From Thecaphora thlaspeos (lineage: Eukaryota; Basidiomycota; Ustilaginomycetes; Urocystidales; Glomosporiaceae): DNA of 64,000 bases. Shown here in pieces: positions 11,347-21,395 of the stretch (within the stretch, counting starts at the first letter, position 1; every line of letters begins with the position of its first letter). Location of the stretch: positions 248,001-312,000 of the forward strand of contig UWYS01000008.1 of the NCBI GenBank assembly GCA_900291925.1, in the 5' to 3' direction. The translations under genes and the position numbers were made by a program. A model generated the notes under the pieces. It saw only the letters and a program-made list of their open reading frames with translations. It was not told the origin of the DNA and ran no database searches.

Positions 11347-11372
<26 letters not shown>
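11347..11372 (+). repeat. (TG)n microsatellite
   Basis: An uninterrupted TG dinucleotide run just upstream of the start codon of the secreted DPBB gene, in its leader region. Confidence 0.95.
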
Positions 11373-11377
<5 letters not shown>

Positions 11378-11722
11378 TATCAGACGGTGCCGGCGTTGGT
11401 GCTGGTGGTGGCGATGTTGGTAGTGGTGAGGTGAAAAGCGATTACTATTGCAGAAGACAGGATGGCGTCGGACTGTTGTTCAGGTTGGTTGGCGACGTCG
11501 AAGGCTGTCTTGAAGAGGTGAGATAGTGAGATTCTTGAAGAGGCGATGGATGTGGTTAGAGGAGCGAGGAAGTGTCCCACTCACCGGGCGACAGGAGGGG
11601 GGGCTTATAAGGCAACGAGGCGGGCTTGCTGGCCTATCTGGTCCCCAATCAGGGACGGGACCTAGCGACGAGCCCAGCTCGTCTTGCCCTAGCGACGAAC
11701 ATGGATGAACAAGCAGCCTTGC

Positions 11723-11749
11723 AAAAAAAAAAAAAAAAAAAAAAAAAAA
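11723..11749 (+). repeat. Poly(A) run of 27 bases
   Basis: A pure homopolymer. On the minus strand it is a T run upstream of the DPBB gene. It could be a promoter dA:dT tract or the tail of an old retroposed copy; no flanking element is recognisable. Confidence 0.95.
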
Positions 11750-12591
11750 GCGGCACAACAGATGGAGTTCCTCCCCCCTCCAGCCCGACCATGCGCTCGG
11801 TAGAATCAACCATGCAACAGATCGGTACGGTCAAAGAGCATCATTGTCGTGCTGTAGTCGAGAGCGATATGTGCATGTGTGAGTAGGGCTGTACGATGTG
11901 TAGTGTACGTTGCAACCTCGACTCTGAAAAGCCTGTCGTTCCCCGTTCGCATCCATCGCATGACCTCACGCGGAAACATCAAGGATCACCGATATAGTCT
12001 GACAAAAGTCAATGCCTTGAACGCCGAAGTACGTCCATACACCTTCCGTGCCTACTTACAGGACAGCTTGGAAGGCGTTGATACATCCTCCATCACCGTC
12101 ATCTTGATCATCTACCGTCTAGCTATAGGGGAGGCACCTGTCAAAGAAGAAGAAAACTCGCGCGCGCCAACAAAGGACGACGCGTCGGACGCGCCTCGTC
12201 AACCAACACACCAACACCCTCCGGCATGTGCGCGACCATCGCATGAGCCATGTTTGTTCGTCGTTTGTCGCTCGTCCTCATACCTACCTACTCGCCGACC
12301 GACACCGTCGATACGAGGAGATAAGAGACACGGCGTCTGCGTGCGCTTGACGACAAAGCGCCTGTACGTCACCTACTCGCAGCTCGACGAAACCATGCAA
12401 GCTTCAATTCACACCCTCCTGTATTCTCGTCCCATCTTTCTTCCCTGCACGCTCCAGCCAGCGTCGACATAGGACAGGCACTCGAGTAACACGCATACCT
12501 ACCCTTGACTTACGTCTGGCTGCTCGCGCAGTGTCTGGTGTTACACTCGACGTGCAAAAGTCTGGCATTGCGCGCGGCGTCCGACTGGTGA

Positions 12592-15192
12592 CTACGATCC
12601 ATTGCCACCACCTCCTCCTCCTCCGGCACCGCCGCCTTTACTCGCCGTAGCTGAGGGCTTTGCACGCGGAGGCGGAATCGGCATCGAGCCAGGAAATGGC
12701 ACCCTCAAGTTCCAGTTTCGCTCTGCGCACACAGCAACGATGACAAGACGCATCGACGAAAAGAGGACAGTGAGTCCGCCGCTCAGGGACGACAGAAGAG
12801 AGCGACATGGGAAAGAGAGGGAAAACTCACCGAGGTGTAGCTGGACGTCCCGCACTTCTAGCTTGTCGCCTCGCCGATGTTTGGCAAGATGACAACCCAT
12901 CTGCGTGACACTCTCGATGAACTCGTCGGCAATCTCGAGCAGCAGCTGTGGGGCCAAACCCGTGGTGGGGCAGACACGTCGCGGGCTCAGCGCAAGTGTC
13001 CAATGATTCTGGCCGCGAGAGAGAGAGAGAGGGGAGAGGGGCAGGGCGGTTTAGAACTCACATCTTCAACATCGCCCTCGAGCCTCTCGTTTGCGTCAAT
13101 CTCGCCGATCAGATCCTGGATCTTCCTCTTGGTCAGCAGACGGTCGTCCGCCCCTCCCACGACACCGGCAGAGTCTGCACCGTTTGCCGTCGCGCCGCCG
13201 CCCAGGTTTCCCGCAAACCCTGCGCCGAGACCGTCGCTCGCACCAGCCAGTCCGCCGCCCGCTGCCGTGTCGGTGCCAAAAAGGTCATTGCCGTCTCCGC
13301 CTGCCATGCCGCCTTCGCGCGCAGCGATGCCCAGCAGCTCCTCCCAGCTCGTAGAGGCTCCATCTTGCCCACCGCCTCCGCTCGCGCCCGTGCTCCCGTC
13401 GGGCCCCACTCCACCGTTGCCGGCCACAGACGCTTCGTCGCCCCCGCCGCCATTGCCAGGGCCGAGCGGGTTGGGGCGTTGCAGGACGGCGGGTGTGCCC
13501 AGCACCGGGGCCGTGCCCAGCCCTTGCGTCAGAGTGGGACGCGGGCCGGCCGCGTTGGGAAAAGGCTCCGGCCTTACCGTAGGCGAGACGTTGAGCGTTG
13601 TGGGGATCACGCTGACGCCGTACGCGGTCGACGTCGCGGGCGTAGCGGAGACCGCTGCCGCAGGTGTGACGGCCAGCGGTTGACCGGGCGCCACACCCGG
13701 CGGAGGGACAGAGCCCGACGGCGTGGTGCCGATGCCGCCGCCATCAAGGGGCGGCGATCCTGCTGCACCAGGAGCCGGCGAGGGCTTGGCTCCACTTCCA
13801 GGCCCGGCGCCACCAGGCCCAACGCCCGGTGCACCCGCCGCCGACGGTGGGCCTGCCGCCTGCCTTCCGACCGCTGTCACCGCTGCCATAGCTGCCGCTG
13901 CCGCTGTGGCGGACGCTCCCTGCGCATGGGCAGGCACGGGGCCCTGGATACCAGCGGCCGAGGTCGGTGGTTGTGGCTGTGCCTGCGGGGATGGCAGGGG
14001 CAGGGGTTGCGCCTGGCCTGGACCGCCCGAGCCTGGTGCCAGTGACGCGGCGGCGGGCGAAGCAACAGCGCTAGCTTTGGCAGCGGCGGCCTTCTTGGCG
14101 GTCGTCTCCTTGCCTCCTGCGACCTTGCCTCCTGCGGCCTTCTTGCCGGTCACCTTTGCCGCCGGCTTGGCGGCAGGCGTTGCTGCGGCCGCCTGAGGTG
14201 TCGCCTTCTGTTGCTGCTGTGCCGGCGTTCCCGCGCCTCCGCCGGCCTGCTGCTGCTGCTGGGGCGTGCCCGGTAAAGCCTGGCCCTGCACCTGAGCCTG
14301 TGCTTGCTGCGACGTAGGACCGGCTGGCGCGGGCGACTGGCTCTGGCCAGCTTGTGCTACCTGAGCCTGCCTGGCGGCGGCGGCCTGTGCCTCCTTCTGG
14401 CGCATCGACTCGCGCAGCAGGTGGATCTGCTTGGCCAGATTCTGCAGCTGTGTGCGCGACTCGTTGAGGGCGTTTGTGTACTGCTGCCGCTGCTCAGGCG
14501 TCAGGTTCTGGTTCTTGAGCGCATTCTCAAGCGCCTGAACTTTCATCCGCATCGGCTGCGAGAAGCGGTTGAACTGCTCCATCAGCGCCGCCTCGTTCTG
14601 CGGTCCCGCAGCCTGGCCTGACGTGCCGGGTGGTGGCCTCGCCGCTGTGCCGGACGCGGCGTCACCGCTGCCGGAGTGTGGCGGCCGCACCATGCCCTGT
14701 TGCGGTTGCGGTTGCTGTGGCTGGTGCTGGGGCTGTGACTGTTGCGAGGGATTCTGGTTGGGTTGCATCATAGCAGCCGGTGGTCTCGGCATCTGCTGCT
14801 GCTGAGCTTGCTGTACCTGCTGCTGCTGAACCTGCTGGATCTGCTGCATCATGGTGTCGGCCATCTGAGGATTGACCTGCTGCTGTTGCTGTTGCTGCGG
14901 TGTCTGCTGCTGCTGCTGCTGCTGCTGCGGTTGTGGCGAGATCTGAGGCATTCCCTGTTGCTGCTGCTGAGGCGGGCACACCTGCTGCTGATGCTGCTGC
15001 TGCTGCTGTTGCTGCTGTTGGGCCTGATGTGCGCCAAGGAGGACGCGGAGCTGGGCCAATTGTTCCTGGCTGACCTTGCCCTCCCTCGCCGCGTTGACAA
15101 AGGCTGCGAGACGCTCCGGATTGTTCTGGAGTAGAGCCTGGAGGCCCTGAAGCCCTGGCACTTGGCCAGCAGCCTGACCCTGCTGCTGTTGC

Positions 15193-15242
<50 letters not shown>

Positions 15243-15602
15243 GAAAGGAAGTTGCTGCTGATGGTTCTGCTGCTGCTGAGGTGGCTGAGGCTGGCCATTA
15301 GGCGGGCGCGGTTGCGCCTGACCCGGATTGCGACCTTGAGCCTGGGCGGCCTGTGTGGTGCGCATGGCCTGAAGCTGCTGCTGCTGTGCCTGCAAGAGGG
15401 AAGCCTTGTACTGCTGCGCTTGTAGTGCCCCGGCGTTCTGGCCCTGCATGGCAGCCATCTGTCCGGGCTGCTGCTGCTGCTGTTGCTGGGGGGTTCCGAG
15501 CTGCGGCGTCTGTTGCGGTTGCTGCTGCTGCTGCGGTGAGATTCCAGGGGTCCCAACGGTGGGCTGGCCGCTCGGACCGGACGGTTGGTCTTGCTGGTTC
15601 AT
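12592..15602 (-). CDS. TAF12: Transcription initiation factor TFIID/SAGA subunit 12 (TAF12) with very long polyQ N-terminus
   Basis: Three exons (13062-15602, 12831-12945, 12592-12722) give 928 residues. The C-terminal histone fold is diagnostic: [15 protein letters not shown], then across intron 1 [13 protein letters not shown] and [21 protein letters not shown], and after intron 2 [13 protein letters not shown]12 pairs with TAF4 in TFIID and with Ada1 in SAGA through this histone-fold heterodimer, in the nucleus. About 800 residues precede it: long glutamine runs (CAG/CTG repeats around 14800-15240), a basic alanine/lysine patch (KKAAAAKAS area) and proline/glycine-rich stretches typical of activator-binding disorder. 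TAF12 in yeast is 539 residues, so this is an unusually long version. The tail after the histone fold ends in a glycine run. The ATG at 15602 is the first in frame. Confidence 0.9.
15181..15242 (-). repeat. Coding polyglutamine repeat in TAF12
   Basis: Tandem CAG/CAA codons (CTG/TTG on the plus strand) encode about 20 glutamines, the longest of several such tracts in this gene. Confidence 0.95.
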
Positions 15603-15832
15603 CGTGTCGGCAGTGGAGTGGGGACGGTAGATGCGACGTGGAGGCCTGGAGAGCTAAGCAAGGCAGCGCAGACGAGGAACCTGGACGAGCGAGCGATCAG
15701 AGGTCGTCAATGGGGCGGAGAAGCTCAAGGATGGACCGCTCGAGTGGCACGCGCTTTGAGAAGGGGGGGGATCGTCACACCTTGGCGCTGGCCAGACATT
15801 GAACTGCGCGGCGGTGGCGGCGGAGGAGGCGA

Positions 15833-15858
15833 AGAGAGAGAGAGAGAGAGAGAGAGAG
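15833..15858 (+). repeat. (AG)n microsatellite
   Basis: A pure AG run about 230 bases upstream of the TAF12 start codon (CT on the coding strand). Confidence 0.95.
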
Positions 15859-15935
15859 TGAGTCACCGCAGGGATGAGCAGCAAGGGTGACGAGATCCGA
15901 TTGAGATCCAAGAAGGCCGGATGGCAGGGTGACGG

Positions 15936-16038
15936 GGAGAGGAAGAGAGGAAGAGAGAAAGAGAGGAAGAGAGAGGAAGAGAGAAAGAGAGGAAGAGAGA
16001 GGAAGAGAGAGGAAGAGAGAAAGAGAGAAAGAGAGGAG
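15936..16038 (+). repeat. GAAGAGA-type purine tract
   Basis: About 100 bases with only purines, built of GGAAGAGA/GAAAGAGA units. Such a tract can form triplex (H-DNA) structures. Confidence 0.9.
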
Positions 16039-16076
16039 GGAAGGCGTGGGAATGTGAGGAAGGATGGGCGAAGAAA

Positions 16077-16117
16077 AAGCCGGTCAAAGCCGGTCAAAGC
16101 CGGCCAAAGCCGGCCAA
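16077..16117 (+). repeat. Four copies of a 10-base repeat AAAGCCGGYC
   Basis: Four head-to-tail units, two ending GGTC and two ending GGCC, in the TAF12 upstream region. Confidence 0.9.
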
Positions 16118-16435
16118 CGCGCGACGCACCTCCCTCGCCCAAATCGGGTCACCGCGCAGTGTTGCATCGGGGTCCTCCCCGTTCCTCGCCCTCATTAGCC
16201 ACCGCCACGCATCGCCCTGCCTACTCACGCACAACTCAGGCTGGCACGCAGGCAGGCAGGCAGACGTCAGGCGCCACCAGTCAGAGAGAGAGCGGAAGGG
16301 CAGTTTGCAAGTGTATGCAGTGGTAGTGGTAGTGCAGAGGACACAGGTGGTGCGCGAGCAAGGCGACTTCAGTGCTACCCATCGTGCCTCGGCGCATTGT
16401 CCGCCCATCAGACCGGCGCGTCCAGCTCAGCCGCC

Positions 16436-16557
16436 TCAGTAGCGAGGAGGCGGCGGCCCTTTGCCTTCGAGCTCCTTTATCCAGTGCGGCTTGAGCCGCT
16501 CCTGGTTTCGCCTGCTGTCCAAGTCGGCGGCACGAATCGTCAGAACCGCCTCTTTGT
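16436..16557 (-). CDS. Downstream exon of the next gene, in frame behind a TAA
   Basis: This 122-base open exon follows a good acceptor (pyrimidine tract, CTCGCAG) with a branch-point-like CTGAC about 70 bases before it. Spliced to the GTGAGT donor at 16691 it encodes 41 further residues, including AVLTIRAADLDSRR and RLKPHWIKELEGKG and ending PPPPRY. It has good GC3 and is clearly protein-like. The catch is that the upstream exon reads GTG TAA G before that donor, so the normal reading stops one codon before the junction. I list it separately because it is either a readthrough/alternative C-terminus or the lost end of a gene hit by a nonsense change. The end is not SKL-like, so it is not a peroxisomal signal. 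Confidence 0.55.
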
Positions 16558-16692
16558 CTGCGAGCAGGGGCAGGCCGAGGTGCCGGCACAAAGCATAAAC
16601 ACAGGCGTAAGAAGCGACGCAAGCGAAGCGTCAGCTGATACTCCAGACTAAAGTGGCCAATGAGAAAGGCGGCGAGAACTGAACGACTCACC

Positions 16693-18735
16693 TTACACCG
16701 TGGTGCCGTCGGGCTTGTTGACGTGGAGCAGCATCTCGTCGATATTAGCACCAGACGCGGCGAGGTTGACGAGCCTCTTCCGGCTCCGCAGCATGTCTGG
16801 CACCGCATCCTTGAGGTAGCGCCGATTGGCCGCGACGTTGAGCGTGAGTGGCTGGACGTGCGGCGAGGTCCAGTGAATGTAGCTGCCCAGCCCGGCGACG
16901 CGGTCGGGATGCAGCTTCTCGGCCCGGCGCTCCTCGGGGTCCATCAGCCAGCGAAACGGCCTCGGCTCGGTCGGCGGGGTCTTTGATCCGCGTGTCGTCG
17001 AGAGGGCGGCGAGCCGTTCCTTTTCCGCCGCAGTGTATGCTAGTGTCTGCGGGTCGACGTGCGAGATGCGGTTCATGTAAGCCTCGCGCTCGTCGCGCTC
17101 GAGCGCGACCCAGTCGGCGTCCTCGAGCAGCTCGCGGCTCTTGTACATCGTCGCCCACGAGACCGGCAGCTCCACCGTGGCCGCCTCCATGGCGTGCGAG
17201 AGGAACGTCTCGTTGACCTGAATCCTGTTCAGCTGGCGCCCTTCCTCGAAGAGCCGCTCCTCGGCCTCCTTGTCGACCTTTTTGCCAAGCCCGTACTCCT
17301 TTCGCCGCTTCTCATAGTGAGCGTCGACCTTTTCGTCGTAGCCGATCTGCCGCTTGCGTCGCTCCTCGTCGGCCGCCGCCCGCTCCTTTGCAAAGTATTC
17401 GTTGAACGGGTTCTTGATGGGGAGTCGTGGGAACATGTCGATCATCGAGACATCGAGCGGGAGCGGATGGCGCTCCGTCCAGTCCCATCGCTTCTCGCCA
17501 TGCTTGACAGCGACCGACTTGTGATTCTCGCTCCACGCCCCTATTGCGTAGGTCACCGACTGGGTCTGACCGTCGGCGTCGGCGTATGTGAAATTGGCGA
17601 GGTGGAGCGGCATCAGAATGGGATAGGCCGCCAGCACGTCGACCTTGAGCGTCTCCGGCTCGAAGCGGATGGGCGGAAGCTGGCGCCCGGCTCCGATGAA
17701 CTTGCTCCAGGCGGAGCCCGTGAGGCCAGAGTTCTGCGGCATCGCGTAGTCCTTGGGGAGCGTCGCGGCGAAGGTCGCGTCCTGCTGGCTCAGCCGGCTG
17801 CGCAACAGCTCGGGAAGGTGGAGCGGTGAGAGGGTAAAGGGGAGCGGCTTGGGTATCCCGCCCTTTATCTCGACACCCCTCGACTCGAGGTGTTTTTCGG
17901 CGTCGTAGGGTTCGTAGTCGACCATGAGGAGGTAGTCGCGCTGGTCTGGGTCGAGCGTCTGCTGTTGCTGCTCGGGGCTGGGTGCAGCATTGCTGGGAGT
18001 GGGCGGGAACACTGGCATGCTGTCCATGGGCTTCCACGAGTTGCCGGGGAGGCGGCTGTTGATGGTGATGAAGGTCGAGTCGGCCCTTCCGTTCTCGCCG
18101 CGGCACTTGATCTCGACCGATGCGTCGACGACCCAGACGGGTAGGTAAAGGGCAGAGATCTTGCCCGGCTTTGCGATGTGGTTGAGCATCTCGCCTGGGC
18201 TACAATGTTCTGTGAAGAGGAACCAGGCCATGCGGATGCGCTCCCATATGGTTCTGTGCTTTGCGACGACCTCCTTGACGACGTTGTCGTGGAGGAAGGC
18301 CTTTGCTTCGTCTGTGCCAAGGCGAAAGGGCAGGACGTCTACTTTGGACTGGTAGCGCTTGGGAAGCGCCGAACTGGGCCGCGTCGGTGTGTTGGAGGCC
18401 GAGGAGGAGGAGGGAGATGGGGATGAGGACGGGGAGCGATGCTGTTCGGCGGGCTGCTGCTGATTGCTGCATTGTGAAGACGCGGTGGATGCGGCAGGAG
18501 CGCGTGCAGATATGCATGATCCCGCAGACCTCTTGTGGCAGGATGCGGAGAGGGTAGGACGGCGATGGACGTGCCTTGATGGCCACGGCGGTGTGCGTGT
18601 GGTGGAAGCATGTCGTGGCGATGGCTGTCCGGGGGAGGGCAAGCTTGATGGACCAGGCAACGACAGGGATGGCGGGCGGTGGAGGGACCTGGCATGGTGA
18701 GCAGGGGAGCACAATACAGCGCTGGCCGCCGGCAT
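16693..18735 (-). CDS. Conserved-looking fungal protein, probably mitochondrial; function unknown
   Basis: A single open frame of 680 residues runs from the ATG at 18735. The frame is open further upstream to 18936 but has no other ATG. The first 110 residues are rich in Ser, Pro, Arg and His with almost no acids, like a mitochondrial presequence. I do not recognise the family. Visible landmarks are WERIRMAWFLFTEHCSPGEML, ISALYLPVWVVDASV, DYLLMVDYEPYDAEKHLESR, AYPILMPLHLANFTY, a basic coiled coil around ERRKRQIGYDEKVDAHYEKR, and LGSYIHWTSPHVQPL near the end. The YLPVW and PILMPLHLA strands suggest a beta-rich fold acting on or near a membrane, but no membrane helix is certain. Its start is 269 bases from that of HEM13, pointing the other way. 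The stop at 16693 is followed immediately by a perfect donor (see the exon at 16436-16557). Confidence 0.72.
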   Translation of the reverse strand: MPAASAVLCSPAHHARSLHRPPSLSLPGPSSLPSPGQPSPRHASTTRTPPWPSRHVHRRPTLSASCHKRSAGSCISARAPAASTASSQCSNQQQPAEQHRSPSSSPSPSSSSASNTPTRPSSALPKRYQSKVDVLPFRLGTDEAKAFLHDNVVKEVVAKHRTIWERIRMAWFLFTEHCSPGEMLNHIAKPGKISALYLPVWVVDASVEIKCRGENGRADSTFITINSRLPGNSWKPMDSMPVFPPTPSNAAPSPEQQQQTLDPDQRDYLLMVDYEPYDAEKHLESRGVEIKGGIPKPLPFTLSPLHLPELLRSRLSQQDATFAATLPKDYAMPQNSGLTGSAWSKFIGAGRQLPPIRFEPETLKVDVLAAYPILMPLHLANFTYADADGQTQSVTYAIGAWSENHKSVAVKHGEKRWDWTERHPLPLDVSMIDMFPRLPIKNPFNEYFAKERAAADEERRKRQIGYDEKVDAHYEKRRKEYGLGKKVDKEAEERLFEEGRQLNRIQVNETFLSHAMEAATVELPVSWATMYKSRELLEDADWVALERDEREAYMNRISHVDPQTLAYTAAEKERLAALSTTRGSKTPPTEPRPFRWLMDPEERRAEKLHPDRVAGLGSYIHWTSPHVQPLTLNVAANRRYLKDAVPDMLRSRKRLVNLAASGANIDEMLLHVNKPDGTTV

Positions 18736-19004
18736 GCTGTGTTGCGGGAGGCCAGGCGGGGAGAGACGGCGATGGGAGGGGCGGGGGTAAGGAGGTGAGG
18801 AAGGCAGGGAAGGGAGACACGGAGGGACGAAGGGACGGAGAAGCAAAGCATCAAAGGAAGCAAGCGCGGAGTGACGGCACAGGCAAGGTGGAGGCGGCGC
18901 TCGCCCTTCGGATCCGCCGTCGGTCAAAGCTGGCACGGTCCTCCGTGCTTTCTTTCTTCCTTCCTTCCTTCCTTCCTTCCTGCCACCACCACCACCAACT
19001 CCTC
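18736..19004. promoter_or_regulatory. Shared divergent promoter of HEM13 and the unknown mitochondrial-type gene
   Basis: These 269 bases lie between two opposite start codons. A TTCC tandem run (about 18955-18980) lies just before the HEM13 start. Both products appear to be mitochondrial, so shared control is possible (inference). Confidence 0.5.
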
Positions 19005-20591
19005 ATGATGTCCTCTCTCGCGCGCACCTCAGCCTCCAGGCGCCTTTGTGCCGCCATCACACGCTCCCAATCCGCCCGAGGCAATGCTACCCGCCATCAC
19101 AGCAGCAGCAGCTTCTCCTCATCCGCGTCCTCTTCCTCTTCCTCTTTCACCGCGTCGCCCTCCGCGAACCGCCTTGCCACCTCTACCGCGGCCCTCTTAG
19201 CCTCCCTCACCGCAGCCTACGCGCTCCACTCCTTCTGGTCTCCCCCCCCGCGCTCATCCCTCCTCCACTGCGACGCTCCATCCCAGCCCCAACGCCAACC
19301 CACGGCCATCTCGAGCACCAAGGGCGGCAATCTCTCTGACCTGCCCGATATCGAGCACCTCGACCCCTCCCTCCTGAACAAAGTCGACGCGCCCATGCGC
19401 ACACGCATGGAGACGTACGTCAAGCTGCTCCAGCACCGCATCGTCTCTTCGCTCTCCCAAGAGGAGCCATCGGCGCGCTTCCTCATCGACAGCTGGCTGC
19501 GCAACGAAGGCGGTGAGGGCATCTCGTGTGTTTTCCAGGACGGCTCCACCTTCGAAAAGGCAGGAGTCAACATCAGCGTGGTACACGGCACCCTCCCGCC
19601 CGCAGCGCTCAGGCAGATGTCGGCCGACCACGCCGGATTGATGGAAAAGTGCGGCTACAAGCTCCAAGGTCCCGATGCCGAGGTCAAGGGTCTTCCCTTT
19701 TACGCCGCGGGTCTCAGCCTGGTCGTGCACCCAAAGAATCCATTCGCACCCACCGTCCACTTCAACTGCCGCTACTTTGAGCTCACGCATCCCGAGAAGC
19801 TCGCAGACGGCTCGCCCAACCCGCGTCACCCTTCCAACCGCACCGGCGACGCAGCATCGACAAAGGACGAGCCAATCGCCTGGTGGTTTGGAGGCGGGAC
19901 CGACCTGACGCCCATCTACCTGTTCGAGGAGGACGCACGTCACTTCCATCGCACGCTCAAGGCGGCCGCCGACGCACACGATCCCTCCTTCTACCCTGCC
20001 TGGAAGAAATGGTGCGACGTCTACTTCCAGATCCCGCACCGCGGCGAATCGCGCGGAATCGGAGGAATCTTCTTTGACGACCTGACGCTGCCACGTTGGT
20101 CGAAAGGCGGTTCTTCGAGGGGGAGCTACGTCCCTCTTGGCGACGGTGGGAAAGGCACTTTGTCGACACCTCTCTCGTCGTCCCGACCGCACACGCAAGA
20201 CAGCCTCTTTTCGACGGTCAAAGCGCTGGGAGATTCCTTCTTGCCCGCCTACCTACCCCTCGTTCAGGCGCGCAAATCCACACCCTACACACAGGCACAC
20301 GAGAGATGGCAGGCATTGAGGAGGGGTAGATATGTAGAGTTTAACCTGGTGTACGATCGAGGAACAAAGTTCGGTCTACAGACTCCCGGAGCGAGGATAG
20401 AGAGTATCCTGATGAGTCTTCCTCTCAAGGCGAGATGGGAGTATATGGAGAGGTACAGCGGTGGTGGAGCACAGGGAAGAGATGGTAAAGCTACGCTCCA
20501 AAGTGATGGAACTGACCAGAGCGACCAAGAAGAGGCAAGCGAGGAGAGCAAGATCCAAAACGTCCTTAGACAGCCTAGGGAGTGGGTATGA
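19005..20591 (+). CDS. HEM13: Coproporphyrinogen III oxidase, mitochondrial type
   Basis: An intronless frame of 528 residues. Family motifs are unmistakable: FHRTLKAAADAHDPSFYPAW, KKWCDVYFQIPHRGE, RGIGGIFFDD, RYVEFNLVYDRGTKFGLQTP and ESILMSLPLKARWEYM, plus GISCVFQDG and FNCRYFE in the first half. The enzyme oxidatively decarboxylates coproporphyrinogen III to protoporphyrinogen IX in haem synthesis, using oxygen and no cofactor. The first 85 residues are a Ser/Arg presequence followed by a hydrophobic stretch (LATSTAALLASLTAAYALHS), which points to the mitochondrial intermembrane space as in animals, unlike the cytosolic yeast enzyme. An insert of about 60 residues between FDDLTLPRW and AHERWQALRRGRY replaces a shorter loop, and a 40-residue acidic tail follows. 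Two ATGs are adjacent at 19005 and 19008. Confidence 0.96.
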   Translation: MMSSLARTSASRRLCAAITRSQSARGNATRHHSSSSFSSSASSSSSSFTASPSANRLATSTAALLASLTAAYALHSFWSPPPRSSLLHCDAPSQPQRQPTAISSTKGGNLSDLPDIEHLDPSLLNKVDAPMRTRMETYVKLLQHRIVSSLSQEEPSARFLIDSWLRNEGGEGISCVFQDGSTFEKAGVNISVVHGTLPPAALRQMSADHAGLMEKCGYKLQGPDAEVKGLPFYAAGLSLVVHPKNPFAPTVHFNCRYFELTHPEKLADGSPNPRHPSNRTGDAASTKDEPIAWWFGGGTDLTPIYLFEEDARHFHRTLKAAADAHDPSFYPAWKKWCDVYFQIPHRGESRGIGGIFFDDLTLPRWSKGGSSRGSYVPLGDGGKGTLSTPLSSSRPHTQDSLFSTVKALGDSFLPAYLPLVQARKSTPYTQAHERWQALRRGRYVEFNLVYDRGTKFGLQTPGARIESILMSLPLKARWEYMERYSGGGAQGRDGKATLQSDGTDQSDQEEASEESKIQNVLRQPREWV

Positions 20592-20945
20592 TGCATTCTT
20601 CTTCCCAAGACGGGAAAACGTCGTCCTGCCGCCGCGTTCTTGTTTCTCACCGCTCCGTTCTCGTACCGTATGGCATGCAATACAAAGGTCATCATCCTCC
20701 GTTAAAAAAGCGTATCCCGGAGATCGACCGCCGCACAGGCAAGGCACAGACAGGCAAGGAGGAGGCATAATGGGTTGCGGGCAGGAACGGCAGAGGACCT
20801 GAGCTCGAGAGGGCTCCCAGCACGCCGGAAGAACACTGGCGTGCCGGTCGAGCGCCGAAGAGCGGCAAACGCAAGCGAGGGACAGGGTGGGCAAACGACA
20901 AAGAGCACGCCGATGGCGGCGGCGACGAAGAGGAAGAGATATGGT

Positions 20946-20981
<36 letters not shown>

Positions 20982-21395
20982 GGGAGAGAATTAGATAGAT
21001 ATCGTACAAAGCCACCAGTCCTCACAGCCAATCCTCGCGCCTCGCTGGGTTCTACCGCGCGCGAGCCTCCATCCGTCGACTCTATGCTCCCTTCGCCTAT
21101 ACTCATATTGCCCTTTCTGGTTCTTCGACTTCTCGGTCGATCCTTCCCTCTCTATTCCACCCGCCGCCGCTCCAGTCCCCGTACCAGCCGTGGTAGAAGT
21201 GTCTTGTGACGACTTCTTCCTCCCGCCTCCTCGAGCTACATGACCCTGATGCATCGGTAGAAGCGATTCGGTCGTAGAGCCGTAGGAAGAAGAAGGTCTC
21301 GCATAGTTTTGCGGCTGCGATGAAGCGGCGAGGGAAAGTGGTGGTGGTGGTGATGTGGAGAGGAGGAGGTAGTGACCGGGACTCAGACCGGTCGG
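20592..21395. other. Convergent intergenic region
   Basis: The 3' flanks of HEM13 and of the NIPA relic. It contains an AG run (20949-20978). No gene is supported. Confidence 0.55.
20949..20978 (+). repeat. (AG)n microsatellite
   Basis: An uninterrupted AG run in the 3' intergenic region. Confidence 0.95.

Larger units (their letters stand above)
11336..12591. other. Intergenic region with simple repeats
   Basis: No supported gene. It holds a TG run (11347-11372), a 27-base A run (11723-11749) and the TTATAA element at 11605-11610 upstream of the DPBB gene. A 197-codon plus-strand frame at 11879-12472 shows no recognisable domain and has poor codon bias. Confidence 0.5.
15603..16435. promoter_or_regulatory. 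TAF12 promoter region with long pyrimidine tracts
   Basis: On the TAF12 strand this region is extremely CT-rich: a CT run (15833-15858) and an interrupted CT/CTTTCT tract (15936-16038). A 10-base tandem repeat AAAGCCGGYC lies at 16077-16117. No gene is supported. Confidence 0.55.

Noticed and set aside
11879..12472. 197-codon plus-strand frame between the DPBB gene and TAF12
   Set aside because: No domain, no codon bias, no supporting splice structure.
16436..16557. Cryptic peroxisomal targeting by stop-codon readthrough
   Set aside because: The extension ends PPPPRY, which is not a PTS1 tripeptide.
16281..16690. Alternative C-terminus of the unknown mitochondrial gene through the GTAAGG donor (other phase)
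   Set aside because: The resulting peptide has poor third-position bias and low complexity, whereas the in-frame reading behind the TAA is clearly protein-like.
18735..18936. Extended N-terminus of the unknown mitochondrial gene to 18936
   Set aside because: That frame begins with GTG; the first ATG is at 18735 and the extra part overlaps the HEM13 promoter region.
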